Origin: Aradus depressus
Taxonomy: Eukaryota > Arthropoda > Insecta > Hemiptera > Aradidae
Assembly (NCBI GenBank): GCA_963662175.1
Contig: OY759217.1
Span: forward strand, 7,132,562 to 7,196,561
Reading direction: 5' to 3'
Length of the DNA: 64,000 nucleotides
The notes under the pieces were generated by a model. It made no database searches. It saw only the letters and a program-made list of their open reading frames with translations, and was not told where the DNA came from. Numbering within the stretch: the stretch's first letter is position 1; every line of letters begins with the position of its first letter. Position numbers and translations under genes: made by a program. Of the stretch, positions 22,801-37,800 are shown piece after piece.

Positions 22801-25800
22801 TATTTTCCTGTACGTTTATAAACGTTTTCAGACCCTCAGTCACATCTGCTTTTGTTTCTAAAAGGCTCACTTCAGCAAAATTAGTATAATCATCTGTAAA
22901 AGTTACAAAATATTTAGACCCTTCAAATGTACTGGGTTTTATCGCTCCACATACGTCTGTATGGATGAGTTCTAGCTTGTCCCTTGTTCTAGGCCTAGAC
23001 TTTTCAAATTTAGTTTTGTTCATTTTCCCCACAACACAAGGCTCACCCACGTCTAAGGCTTCATTATCTTTAAACTCAATACACTTGCTTATTTCTTTCA
23101 ATTTTTTCAAATCATTTTCACCAATGTGACCTAGTCTTCTATGCCACAACTCAATATAATTCACCCCTGTTTCTATTGGAGGTTTTAGTTTAAAACTTAT
23201 AAAATATAAATTGTTTCTCAAATAACCGAGCCCTATTGTTCTATCCTCTTTTTCCAAAATAACCTGTTTTTTAGTGAACTTTACAACTATGCCTCCTTTT
23301 TCTATTCTTGATACTGATAAACTATTTCTCTGAATATCTGGACAATATATAATATCTTTTATTGTACAAAACTCTCCTTCTTCTGTAAAGCCTTTTATCA
23401 TTCCAACTCGCAGGCCTGTTAGAGCACATTCCTTTTTGGCAACCCCTAGATCTAATTTTTCTTTATATTCTACAAAATATTCTTTCTTATTCATTACATG
23501 ATGAGTTGCCCCAGAGTTTATAATAAAGCTCAATTCAGAAACACTTTCATCATATTTTGCAAAGTTATCTATTTCTCCAAAATTAGCTTCTAAAGTAAAT
23601 ATAGATTCTTTCTTACCTTCCCTTTCTTTCCACTTTTCATCATCTCTTTTCTTCCGTGGAAATTTGCAGTGTGGACGATATCTCCAAATTTATTACAATT
23701 ATAGCACTTTCTTGCTCTGCAGTCTTTCTGAAGGTGACCTTGCTTATGACACCTAAAGCACTCTCTTTCTTCTACTTTCTTGCTTTGCAGTCTTTCTGAA
23801 GGTGACCTTGTTTATGACACCTAATGCTCTCTCTTCCTTCTACCTTCTTGCTCTGTAGTCTTTCTGAAGGTGACCTTGCTTATGACACCTAAAGCACTCT
23901 CTTCCTTCTACTTTCTTGTTCTGCAGTCTTTCTGAAAATGACCTTGTTTATGACACCTAAAGCACTCTCTTCCTTCTACTTTCTTGTTCTGCAGTCTTTC
24001 TGAAAATGACCTTGTTTATGACACCTAAAGCACTCTCTTCCTTCTACTTTTGTCCTCAACACAAAGTTTCAATTCTCTTTGTAACAGCTTCATCTTAACT
24101 TCTTCTATAGTAGTGTCATGCAGGGATTCCAAGACTTCTACTGCACTCGCATACTTGGAGGGAAGCCCTTTTAATAAACTTAAGACCTTGTCCTCTTCTG
24201 TCATATTTAACTTTACCTGTCCACATTCATTCATGACCTGATCAAAACGTTTATAATAATCACTGAGGTTCTCCTTATCTCCACTTTTAAAAGCAAGTTG
24301 TTTTCTTATTTACAATCGCTCCGAAGGCGAGACATTTGAAAAATATTTTTCAAACATGTTCCATATTTCTTCCAATGAACCATCCAACTTAGAACCAAGT
24401 TCGTTAATCAGATCATCACTAAGACTATTAATAAGAACGGCTTTGCCAACTCTATCTTTCTTTGTTCTTGATTTCACTGATCCTACGTCAATTTCATCCA
24501 TTTCTAGGACTGCTTTAATTTTCATCTTCCAAATCGTCCTCTTAAAGGAGAAATTTTCATCAGTTTATCCATTATTAAACTATTTTTCTAATTCCTATAC
24601 AGACACCGGTGAGCAAACCTCAACCACGGACTGCTACCACTGTTAAAAAATAAAAAGATATTTTTCTTAATTTTTTTAATGTTCTTAACTTATTTCTCAC
24701 ACTAGACATATATATATTTTCAAACCATCTGTTTTAAAACATTAAATATTGTTTTTTACAACACTGCTAACCCCATATTTTGAAGGACAAGGAAATATTA
24801 CCCGAAAAAATAATTTATTGAGATAAATAAGTTTATTTGAAAAATTCCCTTCTTGCATGCAACCATTCATGTTGATGAATTGGGCTCATATTTTTTTCAT
24901 ATGTGATAGTAAGATGTTGTGGGACGAGATTTCTAATAGAAATAAACGGCGTTGTCTTCCCACTGTTTTACACTGTTAAAACAGTGGGAAGACAACGTCT
25001 TTTATTTCTATCATATTTTTTTTAAAACTAATATGAAGCAGAAAAACTTTATTTCCATCATGGTATTTATTTAATCTGACTATAGTAAACCTGAATTTCA
25101 ATGTGAAATTGAACTGAAGAAGTTTGAAAAATAAAAAGTAAATGTTTTCTGCTGACTTTTATTTTGTTGTCTAAAACTGTAACGCTGTACTGCCACAGGT
25201 GCAATACTCCAGGTCTAAAGTGTGGGCTTACACTAGACGCAACATACTCGCGCAACTGTTTCGCGAGGCAAGATTCGCATAGTGTACACGTGGCCCCCAC
25301 CCCGAAATTTGTTGCTCGAGGCAGACTCGCGGCGAGCCACCCCCAGTCGGTTTTTGGACGCGCATCAAAGAGCCTCGCTCCTCACGTTTCGTGTAGTGTG
25401 AAGGTCGATAGTTGTTGCGCGCGAGAAAATGAACCAGGAGGAAAGCATTCGCCTCAACGAATTGTTATTATTTCATTTTTGTTTTTGTGGGATCCCAAAG
25501 ACAAAGCCCATCACAATCGGGCAAAAAGGGGGGATGCGTGGAAGGAGATAAGCGCGATTCTTAAGTCGATGGGGTCATATCTTGGCATCGCCGACTGAAT
25601 AATTCCTTACTCCACCCGCGGCGACTTCGTTTCGTTTTATTTTCCTTGTTCAAATACAGCATTGTCATAAAGGTGAACGCGGGTGCAGCACTCAGAGATA
25701 CAACTACAGAACAGGACGAGATGGTTATCTCACTCAAACTGACGGCTCACCTTCTTTCGTGCCTGTTTCGCTCAGTGTAAATGGGAGAGGCGAGACAGCC

Positions 25801-28800
25801 GTCGGGCGAATCATTCTTGCGAGTATGTTGCGCCTAGTGTAAACCCACCTTAAGGTTTAACCTGACCTGTTTTTATGTCTTGTTTGATCATACATGTGTA
25901 GAAACCTAATCTCTAGTCCCGACCATAAAGCATAATCACGGTTAACCAAGGCTAAAGTAAACATGGATGTTTTTTTAGAATTGCGGTTAAACTATGATGA
26001 GGACTCTCATTCATTCATTAATAAAACCTTACTCTTACTCGACTCCATTCGGTTCTCCCCATGCATTCTTGTCTTCTCAATTTTATAAATTTTGAGTTTT
26101 TTTTTTTCTTTATTTATTTGCTTGAGGTTGTTTTCCTTCAACTATCTTATTGGTGTTACATTTCCCGAAAATACCCCGATCAAGCCGCCTCACGGTTGAC
26201 CCACCCCTGGAATATCAGAAGTATAGTGTATTTTGCTCACTTACCCATAAAAGCTTTCAAAAAGTTGTTCTTGTGATAAACGAGTTAGACTCTGATAACA
26301 GTTTTTCGCACAACTTTTATTATAGTAGTTCTTCTTGTTAACGCTCTTCACTGTCGTGTTCACAGTCTTCCTCCGAATTTTCCCGTTGTTTAGCAATATT
26401 CCTTGCCCAATTATGTCCATTCCTAGTAAAAACGACAGAAAAATTAAATCCAACTGTTAGAGTATGATCTTTTAACTAGATGAACTAAACAATGCGACTC
26501 CCAGAGTAGAATTGGGCTCATGTCCACCAGAGCTACGAAAGAACGCTTTAGTAGTAAGCGATATGATCTCGTAGTTAAAGCCCGCGCATGAGTCACATAA
26601 AAAAATATATATACTTATTTAGAGACCGAAGACCTTATAAATAACTTGGAGATATAACTCGTTTAATATTTATATAAGACGGTAAGGAGATGAAAGAGGA
26701 TAAACTAAGGATATTAATGTCTGGGCTGTTGTTCTTAATTATTATATACAATTTATTATTCTAGGATCAGTGCCGATGGAGATTGAAAAAGAGTCATCCT
26801 TACTTGCTGAAACACTGAAGGAACTTAAGGAATCCGTCAAATATGATCCTGACATTGATCTCAAATCTTGCGATTTCGAAAAGTAAGTTAACTTTGTAAA
26901 GTAATAAATACTTCATGACCCTCTGTAAATGTTTTACAAATAAGTTTTCACAATTAACTGTTTCCAGCTATAATTGAAGATTTATAATGAGTAACAACTA
27001 AAAAAAAAAAAAAGGCCTGTGAACATAACTCCCGATAAAATAAATGTGTAGCCATGAAATTTTATATGTGTATTCAGAACCCCCCTGAGGACGAAACCTA
27101 TTGTTTTTCAGGAAAGTCGGACAAATGGAAGGGTGGAGGCTTAACACAAAACACTGTAATGAATATATTGACACACAATTGAGTATGTGGATTTTTAGCT
27201 GAAACGGTCGACTAGTTTTGGAGGGGGAGCTAATGTTAATTGATTAATTCATAGTATTCGTATTCAGAAGTCCATTGCCGGTGATTTGCCGGCGACTTTT
27301 ATTTTATTTACTTCAAAGCCGATGTTCTACGTATTTATAAATAAGTATAAGAATCATGACGTTTTTTTAACATTTAAGTTTATGTTTGATTATAAACAAA
27401 AGGGATGCCAATACGAAGATGGTATATCCATAACATATTTCATCAGAAAACAGTCAAAGATTTGTTATTATTCTCAACTGTTTCCTTTCAGGCTGCCTCT
27501 CCCTGTTTTTTGCCTTATTTTTTGGTCCGGGATCCATTGTAAATTATACAATTAACACAAAACCAATTGTTTAAAACTGAACAAAACTAAAAGACGTTGA
27601 TTTAAGCAGAACTCATTGGGAAACCATATTTTAACCTTACTTCACTAAGCATCTCTTAGTTATTAATTATTTTTTTGGAATTTTAATGGGATAAATAGGA
27701 TTTAGTCTGTTGCTATACAGAATGAAAAAATGAAACGCAGGGGCTCGTGGGTGACTAATCTGAAGTTACTTTTAGGAGTATTGTCGACTGTGAAAATTGC
27801 TCCAGTTTTTCTTCAGCGTAAACAGCTCTGGAATTTTCAATGAGAAGTGATATTTTTTATGACGGATTCAAACAGGAAAATGAATTCTAGGAACAATTTA
27901 GAGGAAGCACTTTTTGATTTTCTTTCATTCTGTTGGTGGTAATTGCAGAAAACAATGAAAACAAAAGTTTATTTTTCTTCGAAATGAGTCAAGTGTCCAA
28001 GAAGGTGCTTGAAAAAAAATCTTGTGGAGAATAGAAGTCTCTTGAAGAAAATGTGTTTCTTGACCTGCAAAACGATCTTCTGAACATATGAAACATACAC
28101 ATATAAAACTTTATGTCGATTCATTCATTACATCGGTACTTCAGGGTGTCAGGGGGGGGGGGGACATGACAATTGCATAACTTCCCCTATACTTGGTATA
28201 GCCGAGAAAGTAAAACTTGGACCATTATTATGTCTTCGATTGTAGTTTGGGAGGCAAAATAAGAAGAAATCCTAACATTCCCCCACAAATTTGTAGCTAT
28301 TTTTGTTCCCCTACTAATAAATCCTTGAGTGACTTTGATCAGAGCACACTTCTTAGTCATGTATTTTATTATTACATATTTATTATTTTTTATATTATAT
28401 AGATTCCGAGACACGATGCTCTGTCTGCATATGATCCCGTCCCCTCCGAAAGTGGTCCCCAAGAGGATACAGTCCATTCATGTCCATCCGTCTCTTTCAA
28501 AGAGTCTTGTCATCGCTGGAAGTGCCGCTGGACACCTAGGTACTCACTCTTCGCTCTACTTTCTTTAGAACATTAATAAAGAATCTTATCACGAGATACC
28601 GATACGTAACAAAGGGAATTTTTCAATTTGTTCCACATTGATAGTTAATAATGGGATTTTTAAGTAAACATTTTTATAATAAAAGTTCTAGTTAATCTTT
28701 TTTATTTGTAAATACACAATTTCAATTATGTCCAAACGTCTAATCGAGAGCGCGAGTAGGTAGCGTGTTTTCCTACTGAGCTCAAGATCGCTGGTTCAAA

Positions 28801-31800
28801 ACCTGGCGATGTCAGATACTCGTTGAAGACCACTATCCTAGTTAACTAAACTCTCACAGTTAAGTCGGGCTCATGTCCACCAGTGTGACAAAAGAGCGTT
28901 CTGGTAGTAGGCGATATGACCTTGTAGTTGAAGCCCGTACTTGAGTCATAATTAACTAAGTAGAAAAAAGGAAAGAAACAACAAGGCTTGAAGGACACTA
29001 GGATTGACTGGCTAGGAGAAGAGGAAGGGAGGTTCTTACAGGTTCAGTCTACCAGAGCGAAGAAAGAGCGCTCTGGTGGTAGACAATATGACCTTGTAAA
29101 AGCCCGGGCATGTGTCACCAAAACTTACAACAAACATCTAATCTAAGTGTTTTTCTATTTTATTTTATAATTTACTAAGTTTCATTGTTTGTTTCCAATA
29201 TTTGAATTTTTCAAGGTTGTGAGCCAACTTTCATAGTTGTGGTTCCCTTAAGAACTATATTTTTTATGATGCGTTTTAATAGACTCCTCAAAGTCTGACT
29301 CCGAAGCCCGGTTTTTTAATATCTTATGGCCTCTTGAACTGATTGGATAATTTCAAAAATCCGGTGGAGTTGTAGGCTCTTTCAAAACAGGATTTCTCCA
29401 AAATGCCCCTAACAAAGGAGTGGGACTAACACTTCATTTTGAAGATAACAGTTATCAGAACCACCTTGTTTTTGAAAACTTTTGTTATAGCTCTTACAGT
29501 TTCAAAATGAGGACAAACGATGTGACTACTTGACGGTTTTCAATTAATTATTAATATATCCTATTGTTGTTTTTCCTGTTCGCTGCAGGGTTGTGGGACT
29601 TGGAAGCAGGTACAGAAAATGGAGTTGTGGAGTTTTCCCCTCACCGAGCTCCTACCAATTGTATATCTACTTCTAAAGCAGACCCAACCAAGATATTTTC
29701 TACAAGTCATGATGGTACTGTTGTGTGCGCCGATCTTGAAAAAACACTTTTCTCAAATGTAAGTGCCCTATCTTTATAAATAAAATTGTAAGGGGGTGGG
29801 TTACAATATTCAACATTTAAAAGGAAGGAAAATATAAACAATTATAGAATAATAAAAGAAAACAATAATAACATAAGGCAATAAAATGAAACCGTTCTCA
29901 TAATAAATAAATAAATATAGATCTTTGAGTAAAATTTTATTTAATGTACTGTAATTTATGTCTTTTAATTCTTAATGCTGCTGCCATGTACACCATGACA
30001 CCATAGAGCTTATTGTTTGTATCAATATTGAAAAGGGTCCTCTGTGGTTGTGGGCTGGTGAGTGCTTCCCCCAGTTACTTTCTTCTCAGTTAGCCGGAGG
30101 CTGGACACTCCATGAAGAAGTGGTGGACGTCGTCAGGACCGATATTCATTATGTACACCACAGATGTCCTCTCTGTTGAAGAAGTAGGACACTCTTCCCA
30201 CAGGTTCTCTCTGCACAGCCCTATTTGGGATATCACTCTCGTTTTCTCGATTTTTGTCCTCTTCTTCGAAAACCCGTTGAGCAGTAGATGTCATTGGGAA
30301 TATATAGTTGGAGGCCAGGGAGTGACTCCTCTCTTCCCTCCGGAGGTTGATTTGGAAAGCTTCGGTACTCTCCTGTAGTTGAATAGTGCATACAGAATAC
30401 ATTTGCTTTTAAGTATGAATGTATTTATTAGCATGAATGAGAAATGTCGTATGTTTGGCCTTGGTTCAGGGGTGCGACGGCTTTGCCGGGCCCTCTGGAT
30501 TGAAATAGTCTCGGCCTTAGAGAGTGTGGACGGCGGGAGGGACATGTACACCCTCAGTCCCAAGTCTCGCTTCTCTCATATTAAACACAACATAACAATG
30601 TTTCTGAGGCCTTCTGAAGAGAGTGGCCTGGTGTTGCCATGTTCTGCCCTAGCCCGGTCGCCTGTTTGCCTGGTATCTCGGGACCATGCTTTGCCCTATA
30701 AATCGTATATATGTACCATTGTATTGACGTATTTATTGATATGAACCAGTGATTTCTTAGAATTACTCGTAGAATACTTAGAATTATCAGGAGACACGGC
30801 AGTGTCTCTGGCCAAGTCCGAAAAAAATGTCGAAAGACACTGCTGTGTTACTTTTCTCGTGACACCAAATGCCACTTTTTGCATCGAAAAAAGTGTATTA
30901 TTCATTAACAAAATGATGTTTTTTTCCGACATAGCCGTCTGGAGAACTCGGAGCTGAACAAAATAAAAAAAAAAGTAGCCAAAAAGAATCATTTTTGACC
31001 AAGTTTCGAAGGGTCAAAATTGGCGAAAAATAACTTTTTTTTTCTTTTCCTTTTTCAGTGTCCCGGCGTCCGGATGACGTCATCAATGTTAATATATGAT
31101 TTTTTTAAAATGTATAATAAATATCATGTGATCTATATATGCAAAGATAAAGATTTAAAAAATATATATAATAAAAAATAACCCAATATTATAACGATAA
31201 CGAAAAAAAGACAGCAACGATAAAATACATTCAGGAAATTGATAATAATAAGAAAAAAGTGAAAAAAGTTTGTGTTTGTTATTACGTGTTCAAACCTGTC
31301 CCAGTTTTCTAACCAATTCCAGTTTACTAACTGCTAATTAATTGTTTAATATATATTATTATATCATATACATATAGGAAGCGCAAATTTCTGAGCGAGC
31401 GGAGCAATATTTATAATATTGCAATATAAATACAATATTTATCTTTACGAATACAGTATATACCGTACTTGGCCGTTCTTTTCAGTTTTACTGAACTTTT
31501 TTTTTATTTTAATATGGAATACTCCACCCTCTCTCCTCCCGTTCAAAATAAAATGAAGCAGACCGTGTGAAGTGAATATTCAATCCATCTGGAGGGGGAA
31601 CTGAGGATAGATGGCGGTACCAGGCTGGAGGCGGCTGTCATAACTTACTTGAAGCTAGTTTAATTCATGTTGAACTGAGAATAAACACATATTATCCATC
31701 AGTCATAGTTTTTTTACATGAAGTATTGTGACAGAAATAGTTCGTTTTCTATTTTAGTAATGAAATTAATAACAATTAATTTATAAATGTAACTGATTAA

Positions 31801-34800
31801 TTAATTGTTATTAATTGCATTACTAAAATAGAAAGCTATTATTAATATTTTCTGTCTTATTAAAATTGAAACAACGTTCCCCTAATATAATCGTGATGGA
31901 CATACAGTTTTATTATACAGCATGCCTTACAATTTTTTGTTGTAATAATTTTCAATTCACTATTGTACCATGTTTGTTATTTTTTCCTCAGATTTTCGCC
32001 ACTGATTATAACGCCGCTTTGCGACATTTAACATGGCACGATCAGAGGGATGCCAGCACTTTGTTACTCACCCATGGTAATTATTTAATTTATTTTTTTA
32101 AATTATTTTCTTGGATGCTATTTACTTATATGGTTGATTACCGAGGTGTAGTCCATCATGTATGTTGTACGGTGTGAAGCCATCCGCTCTATCTCTCCGC
32201 TTTACCAGTCTTTCGCCTTCGAGTTGAAAAATGTCAAAATACCATTTTGAACATATTGACTGAATCTCCTCCCTCCAAGGAATTGCACCATACTCCAGAT
32301 TAAGAATGAGAAGCAGAGTTGGATCTATAGCATATTCAGTGATTATGCGTATAGACTACTTAGAGTGTATCATAGGTTTTTCTGGATTATCCTTCGAGTG
32401 TTAGCCCATTGCTTCCAGAGGTCTTGGCCTGGGCTTTAACTACGAGGTCATATCGCCTACTACCAGAGCGCTCTTTTGGCACTCTGGTGGACAGGAGCCC
32501 GACTCTACTATGGGAGTCCTAAATTTTGACTATTCTAAATTTTTATTCACCTAGGGAAGGGGTCTTTAACGAGTACCTGACATCGTACAAGCTCGGGACC
32601 ATCGCTTAACGTCCCATCCGAAGGACGGCGTGCTTAAGTTTATTTTACCTCCCAGATAAAATAAACTAGTACCTCGGTCGGGTGACGAACCCACGATCTT
32701 TAGCTCATAAGACAAGCACGCATACCACTGACCTACTGGCGCCCTCGATACCTGTAGATATAGAATGAAGAATTAAATTCACTGATTGCATTTTGGACAA
32801 CTGTTGCATGTGCATTCTCAAGCCATACATTATTGTTTTAATGGAATTTAGGACACACGTGTTCATTTGTTAATAATGACATGGCTGGATAGCAGAATAT
32901 TTTGCTGCGTAAGTGAAGGTTGAAAAAAAAAAATTCGTAATATAAAATGTTAATTCAAGTTTGGTGTATATTTAAAACAATGTATTTTCTCATATGTTGG
33001 ATAGAATTTCTTATGTATTACAATGGAATATTGTTTTGTCACCTCCAGTTTTGATGAAATGAAACGCTAGCAACTTAGGTTTTTCTATACAACTTTCTTC
33101 TTCATTCGGAAAAGTACTGTTTGTTAACAGTCTCATTATTCACCTAACAGAGAAGGGTGGGTTGTTCTAATAATAATAGTCTTATATCGACACAAAGAGG
33201 GGTGGATTGTTCTAATAATAGCGTTATATCGACACAAAGAGGGGTGGGTTGTTCTAATAATAGTGTTATATCGACACAAAGAGGGGTGGGTTGTTCTAAT
33301 AATAGTGTTATATCCACACACCCATTTAAGAACATCGTAACTACCAATTTTTCAATTATTAACTAATGTTGTGTCAACAACTCAGCTGTGAGTATTCTCA
33401 AAATATTAAGAACATCATAACTGAACAGAACCTGAAAAAAATGTAATTTAAAGATACGATATTTTTAAACGGATATGTCGATATTATCCTATAACGACCC
33501 AATCCTGAAGAAACTTATCTGAGTTCAATTTTTTAATCTCGGTGCAGGAGGATGACCCTCTTCGTCAGATGGACATATGTTTTCGGATTACAAATTTAAT
33601 ATTGAATAGAACTCAGAACATTCATATAAATAATTTCTTAAGTTGAAAAACGCGGCCGTATTATGGAAACTTGTAATAAATAAATTAGGTTAGGTTTTAT
33701 GACTTATGCCCGGGCTTTAACTACGAGGTCATATCGCCTACTATCAGAGCGCTCTTTCGTCACTCTGGTGGACATGAGCCCGACTCTACTGTGGGAGTCC
33801 TAAATTTTGCCTACCCTAAATTTTTGTTCATCGAGGGTAGGGGTCTTTAACGAGTACCTGACATCGTACAGGCTCGGGACCATCGCTTGACGTCCCATCC
33901 GAAGGACGGCGTGCTTAAGTTTATTTTACCTGCCAGATAAAATAAACTAAGGGCCTCGGTCGGGTTACGAACCCACGTTCTTGAGCTCAGAAGTCAAGCA
34001 CGCATACCACTGCGTAAATAAATAAATTAAAAAACTTATTTTTGAAATGTTGTTTATTCCACAAAAATGTTTAACATACACTAGTATCAGCATTGCACTA
34101 TCGTCAGGTTTAGTTATGAACTAAGTCAGTTTGCTGCTTGCGAGCCATCCTTACATGTAATCTATGTAAGAAAGAGGGTTGGAATTTTAACTTGGAAATC
34201 CCTTGTTCAGTTTGGTTTCAAATATTTCTTTCTTGCCGAGTAATAGTAGTAAAACTGAAACTAAAGACACAATTGTGAAGAAATAAATTTGTAAAAGATA
34301 GATTTGTTAGCTTTTACTTGTGAAGAAGTAAGTTTTGTAGATTACTCGACTATTACTAGAGTTATACTATGATGCTTCACTTACCAACCGGGATCTTTAA
34401 CTTTAAATGTTACTTATTTTGCTTAGCTAATTGCGAGAGGTATTATAATTTAATATTAATCATTGGGGCAGAGAACATACAACTATATATAGGCAATCAT
34501 TGTTCTTTAATCTTTCTAGTTACATTCTAAACTACTTTGGCATTGCATATAATATAATATAGATATTTACTTGTCGAGGCGGAGGAGCAGCATGGCAGGG
34601 CATCTTGGGGTCCAGGACTGAGCAAAGTGTCAGTGTTACCAGATCTTTTAAAGACCTCCAATTCTCTCCCCTTCTCCAAAATCTGCTCAGCTGTCTTGGG
34701 TCAGCGTTGTTCTTGTTTTGGTTCCAAAGTCAACATTCTTATTCAGTTGTGGTCTACTCAAAAGTATAAGCAAAGTGTAGCAACTCTTTGCTGACCCAAA

Positions 34801-37800
34801 AAATCCTCTCCTAATTTCACAGCATCCACACAATTATCTTGTTAGAATTTAATAATTTTATTTACAGCCAAGTAGAAATTCCAACCCCATTCTGGTCTAT
34901 AAGAATGGTTGGCACTGAGCAAACTGACTTGACCATGGTGTACTGCCGATACTGGTACTATATGTTTACAATTTTTGTGGAATATATATATTATTTGAAC
35001 AAGAAATTTGTTTTATTTATATAAATGTAGATGATGGTTGGTATCCTAGGTGATGGTAAGGTGGGTCTGCTAGATCTGAGGTCTCCGCAAGTCTGTCAGA
35101 GGTGGATACCCTGCTTCAACAGATCCGCCAGGACTGTACACTTCCATCCAACAACAACCGACCATTTCCTTGTCTCTTCAGGAGCTGGGTGAGAACACAA
35201 TCTGTGTGCCAACTAGCAACCAGATCTATCATTCGTCATGTTTACTTCTCAAACTATAGGGAAATTGTATGTTGAGTTTATCGTATGAACACTCTCACAA
35301 AGAACGCAACTAGAACATATTTCAGGCCCTTTTTCTAAGGGAAATATATATATTTAAAAAAAAATACAACAGGATTTTTTGATATTTATAGTAAGATAAG
35401 AAAGCTATCCGGAGATTCCCGTTCAGTTCCTTTAAGCAGGCTAGTAACGTTATGTGCACTGTTAGTTACTTTATACAGAGTTTAATCTAAAAAAATATGA
35501 AGTTCGAAATATATGAAGGGTAAGTTACGTAAAATTGACTGTTATCAGTAATAAATTGTAACGCTTGTTATTAGTGCTACTTGCTATTCTAATTTAAATT
35601 ATATTAATAATAGTTATATACAATAACGATTATTAGAGGACCGGGTTATGTATGACTTATAAATAAAATAATTACTTTAAAATAATTTGTTACATTTTTC
35701 TTTTATTTTAAATTTCATCATGACACATTTTTTCATGGGTTAGTATCACATAAAAATTACAGACATAGAGATTTTTTTTTTTAAACACACATTCAACTAA
35801 ACCTGCGGGGCTTGCATGCTGTATTGAGTTGATGATCGATGATTTCGTTTTGTACCACTGATGAGATGGGATTGTGGGTAGACCTCTGACGTCCTCTCCT
35901 GATTTTTGTTAGTCATTCCATCATGAAACAGCCATTCCTCATTTCCTAATTATTCGCCTCTGGATGTCTTTACCAGTTGATCTTCATTATTACGGGATAC
36001 ACACACACTTTTTCTTCTATGTCCTCAGACAATCAAACTTACTCCACTGCACATCTTTCCACAGATCCCTCCACAGACACCCTCTCACATCTCACTCTGA
36101 ACAACGACTCCTTCCACGAGGGGACAGACCACTTCTCTCTTGTTTTGGATTCAGCTCCGTCATTGGCCCACAATTTTTACAGCCTTTAGCACTAAACATC
36201 TGGGTTTTTTTATATCACTTTCATATTCCCGTATACAATCCTAGTTGCTTACATTTATAGTTAACTAATTATTAGCCTAACATTTCATTTTATGACATAA
36301 TTGAAATAAATGATTTGATATATTTTGAAACTATATCGACCCTGGTACAAATCGATTTGATAACCCCCAGTAACCTTCCTTAGGTCTACTAAACAGATTG
36401 TATTTACTTATTTTATTTTCCATTTCTTAAATATTACATGTAATGGACAATATAGAACGTTACATTGCCCTCTGCTAAAATATCAAAATATATCATTCAT
36501 TTGCCTACATACGTGTTTAGTACCAAACTATTTCATAATCTTATGGTTATATGTACCACTTGGCGACTCAAAATAACATGGTGACCCAGTTTCTATAATT
36601 AATTAATTACACACAAATTTTTTGTCTATTATGGAATACATTCTTCAAGGTAACTCTCTTTAATAATATTAAACAACAATTAGGTTACAAATCCAATTCA
36701 AATAATTTATTTACGTCTTATCATAATGTTATATTAGATTTATTTTCTTATTTTACTTTATTTATTTATTATTTAAGATTCCATTTATCAATAACATCAC
36801 TGTCACAATTAGACATAACTCAGATAATTATTTATATTTTACTACTTTTATTTACGCTATCTCGACTTACTTTCCCTATAGATTTATTGCACTAATTTTT
36901 ATATAATGCTCTTAAGATGATATTCTTAAAAAAGAATATTCTTATAACATTTTCCCCGTTTCACTTACAAAATTTTTTTTTTATTTATTATTATTATTAT
37001 TATTATACGGAATTACTTTCAAGGTTATATTTCAATATTATATGTTTTTATTTTTTTATTATCCATTTTAGGATAATTCCTTTTATCAATCTATTATTCT
37101 GAACCTACGAGCGATTATCGCTCTCAAAAACCATTTGTGGGTTAATATAACTCGTTTCCGTAAGGACGCTAAACTCCTTAAATCAACATGGCCCACGTTG
37201 TTGACAATTACGGTTAAATAACACTAACAAACCCTTTAAACTAATATATTTTTTTTTTTTTTTTATAAATATTTTTATTTCATCACCAATACTATAAAAA
37301 AATGCATGCATAAATACCAATAAATAGTTCAATTCGAGACTAACCCTTATTATAAAATTTCCCATAAAAATAACCACCATAAATATAATATTACAATAAA
37401 TAAATATGTTTTTATTTAAAAACATTTAAAATCAAAAATATTCTGTACAGAATGCAGAGTTCACTACCCATTATTTACATATAATTTAATTTAAATATAA
37501 TAATTATTTTTTTTTTTTATTCTTAGACAGAGCATCACCCACTCTCATATTCTCAATCAGTCTCAGACCCAACATTGGTCATTATTACCTCTTTTATAAT
37601 ACCACCACTCTAATAAAAAAATAGCATACATCATATTAAAAATAACAAGACATACCATAAACAAATACACAATCAATATTAACATTATTTGACGTGTTTA
37701 CAAACTTCAGTTGTTTATCATAAAAGACTCTAACATCTGTCTTATCCTTTATCTATTCATCAGTACGTCTCCTCAATCTAGACTTGGTTGACATATCATG

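Larger units (their letters stand above)
20227..24763 (-). mobile_element. Ty1/copia LTR retrotransposon, degenerate but with both ends
   Basis: LTR-like direct repeats lie at 20227-20348 and 24641-24763. They begin TGTT on the plus strand and are flanked by a perfect 5-bp target duplication CTGCT (20222-20226 and 24764-24768). Minus-strand fragments occur in the Copia order Gag, zinc knuckle, protease, integrase, reverse transcriptase, RNase H. The LTRs differ at roughly a tenth of positions, so the insertion is old. It is dead: frameshifts in Gag and integrase, an Asp-to-Asn change in the protease active site, deletion of most of the RT palm, two tandem arrays and a palindromic insert. It sits antisense in intron 4 of the WDR76-like gene. 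Confidence 0.95.

Noticed and set aside
31745..31838. Inverted repeat in intron 7 as a MITE
   Set aside because: The arms pair over about 35 A/T-rich bases, but I could not find target duplications, so I mention it only in the intron entry.
35964..36260. 98-codon plus-strand frame found identically at 39608-39904
   Set aside because: It lies within the two LTRs, so its duplication only reflects LTR identity. No known domain.
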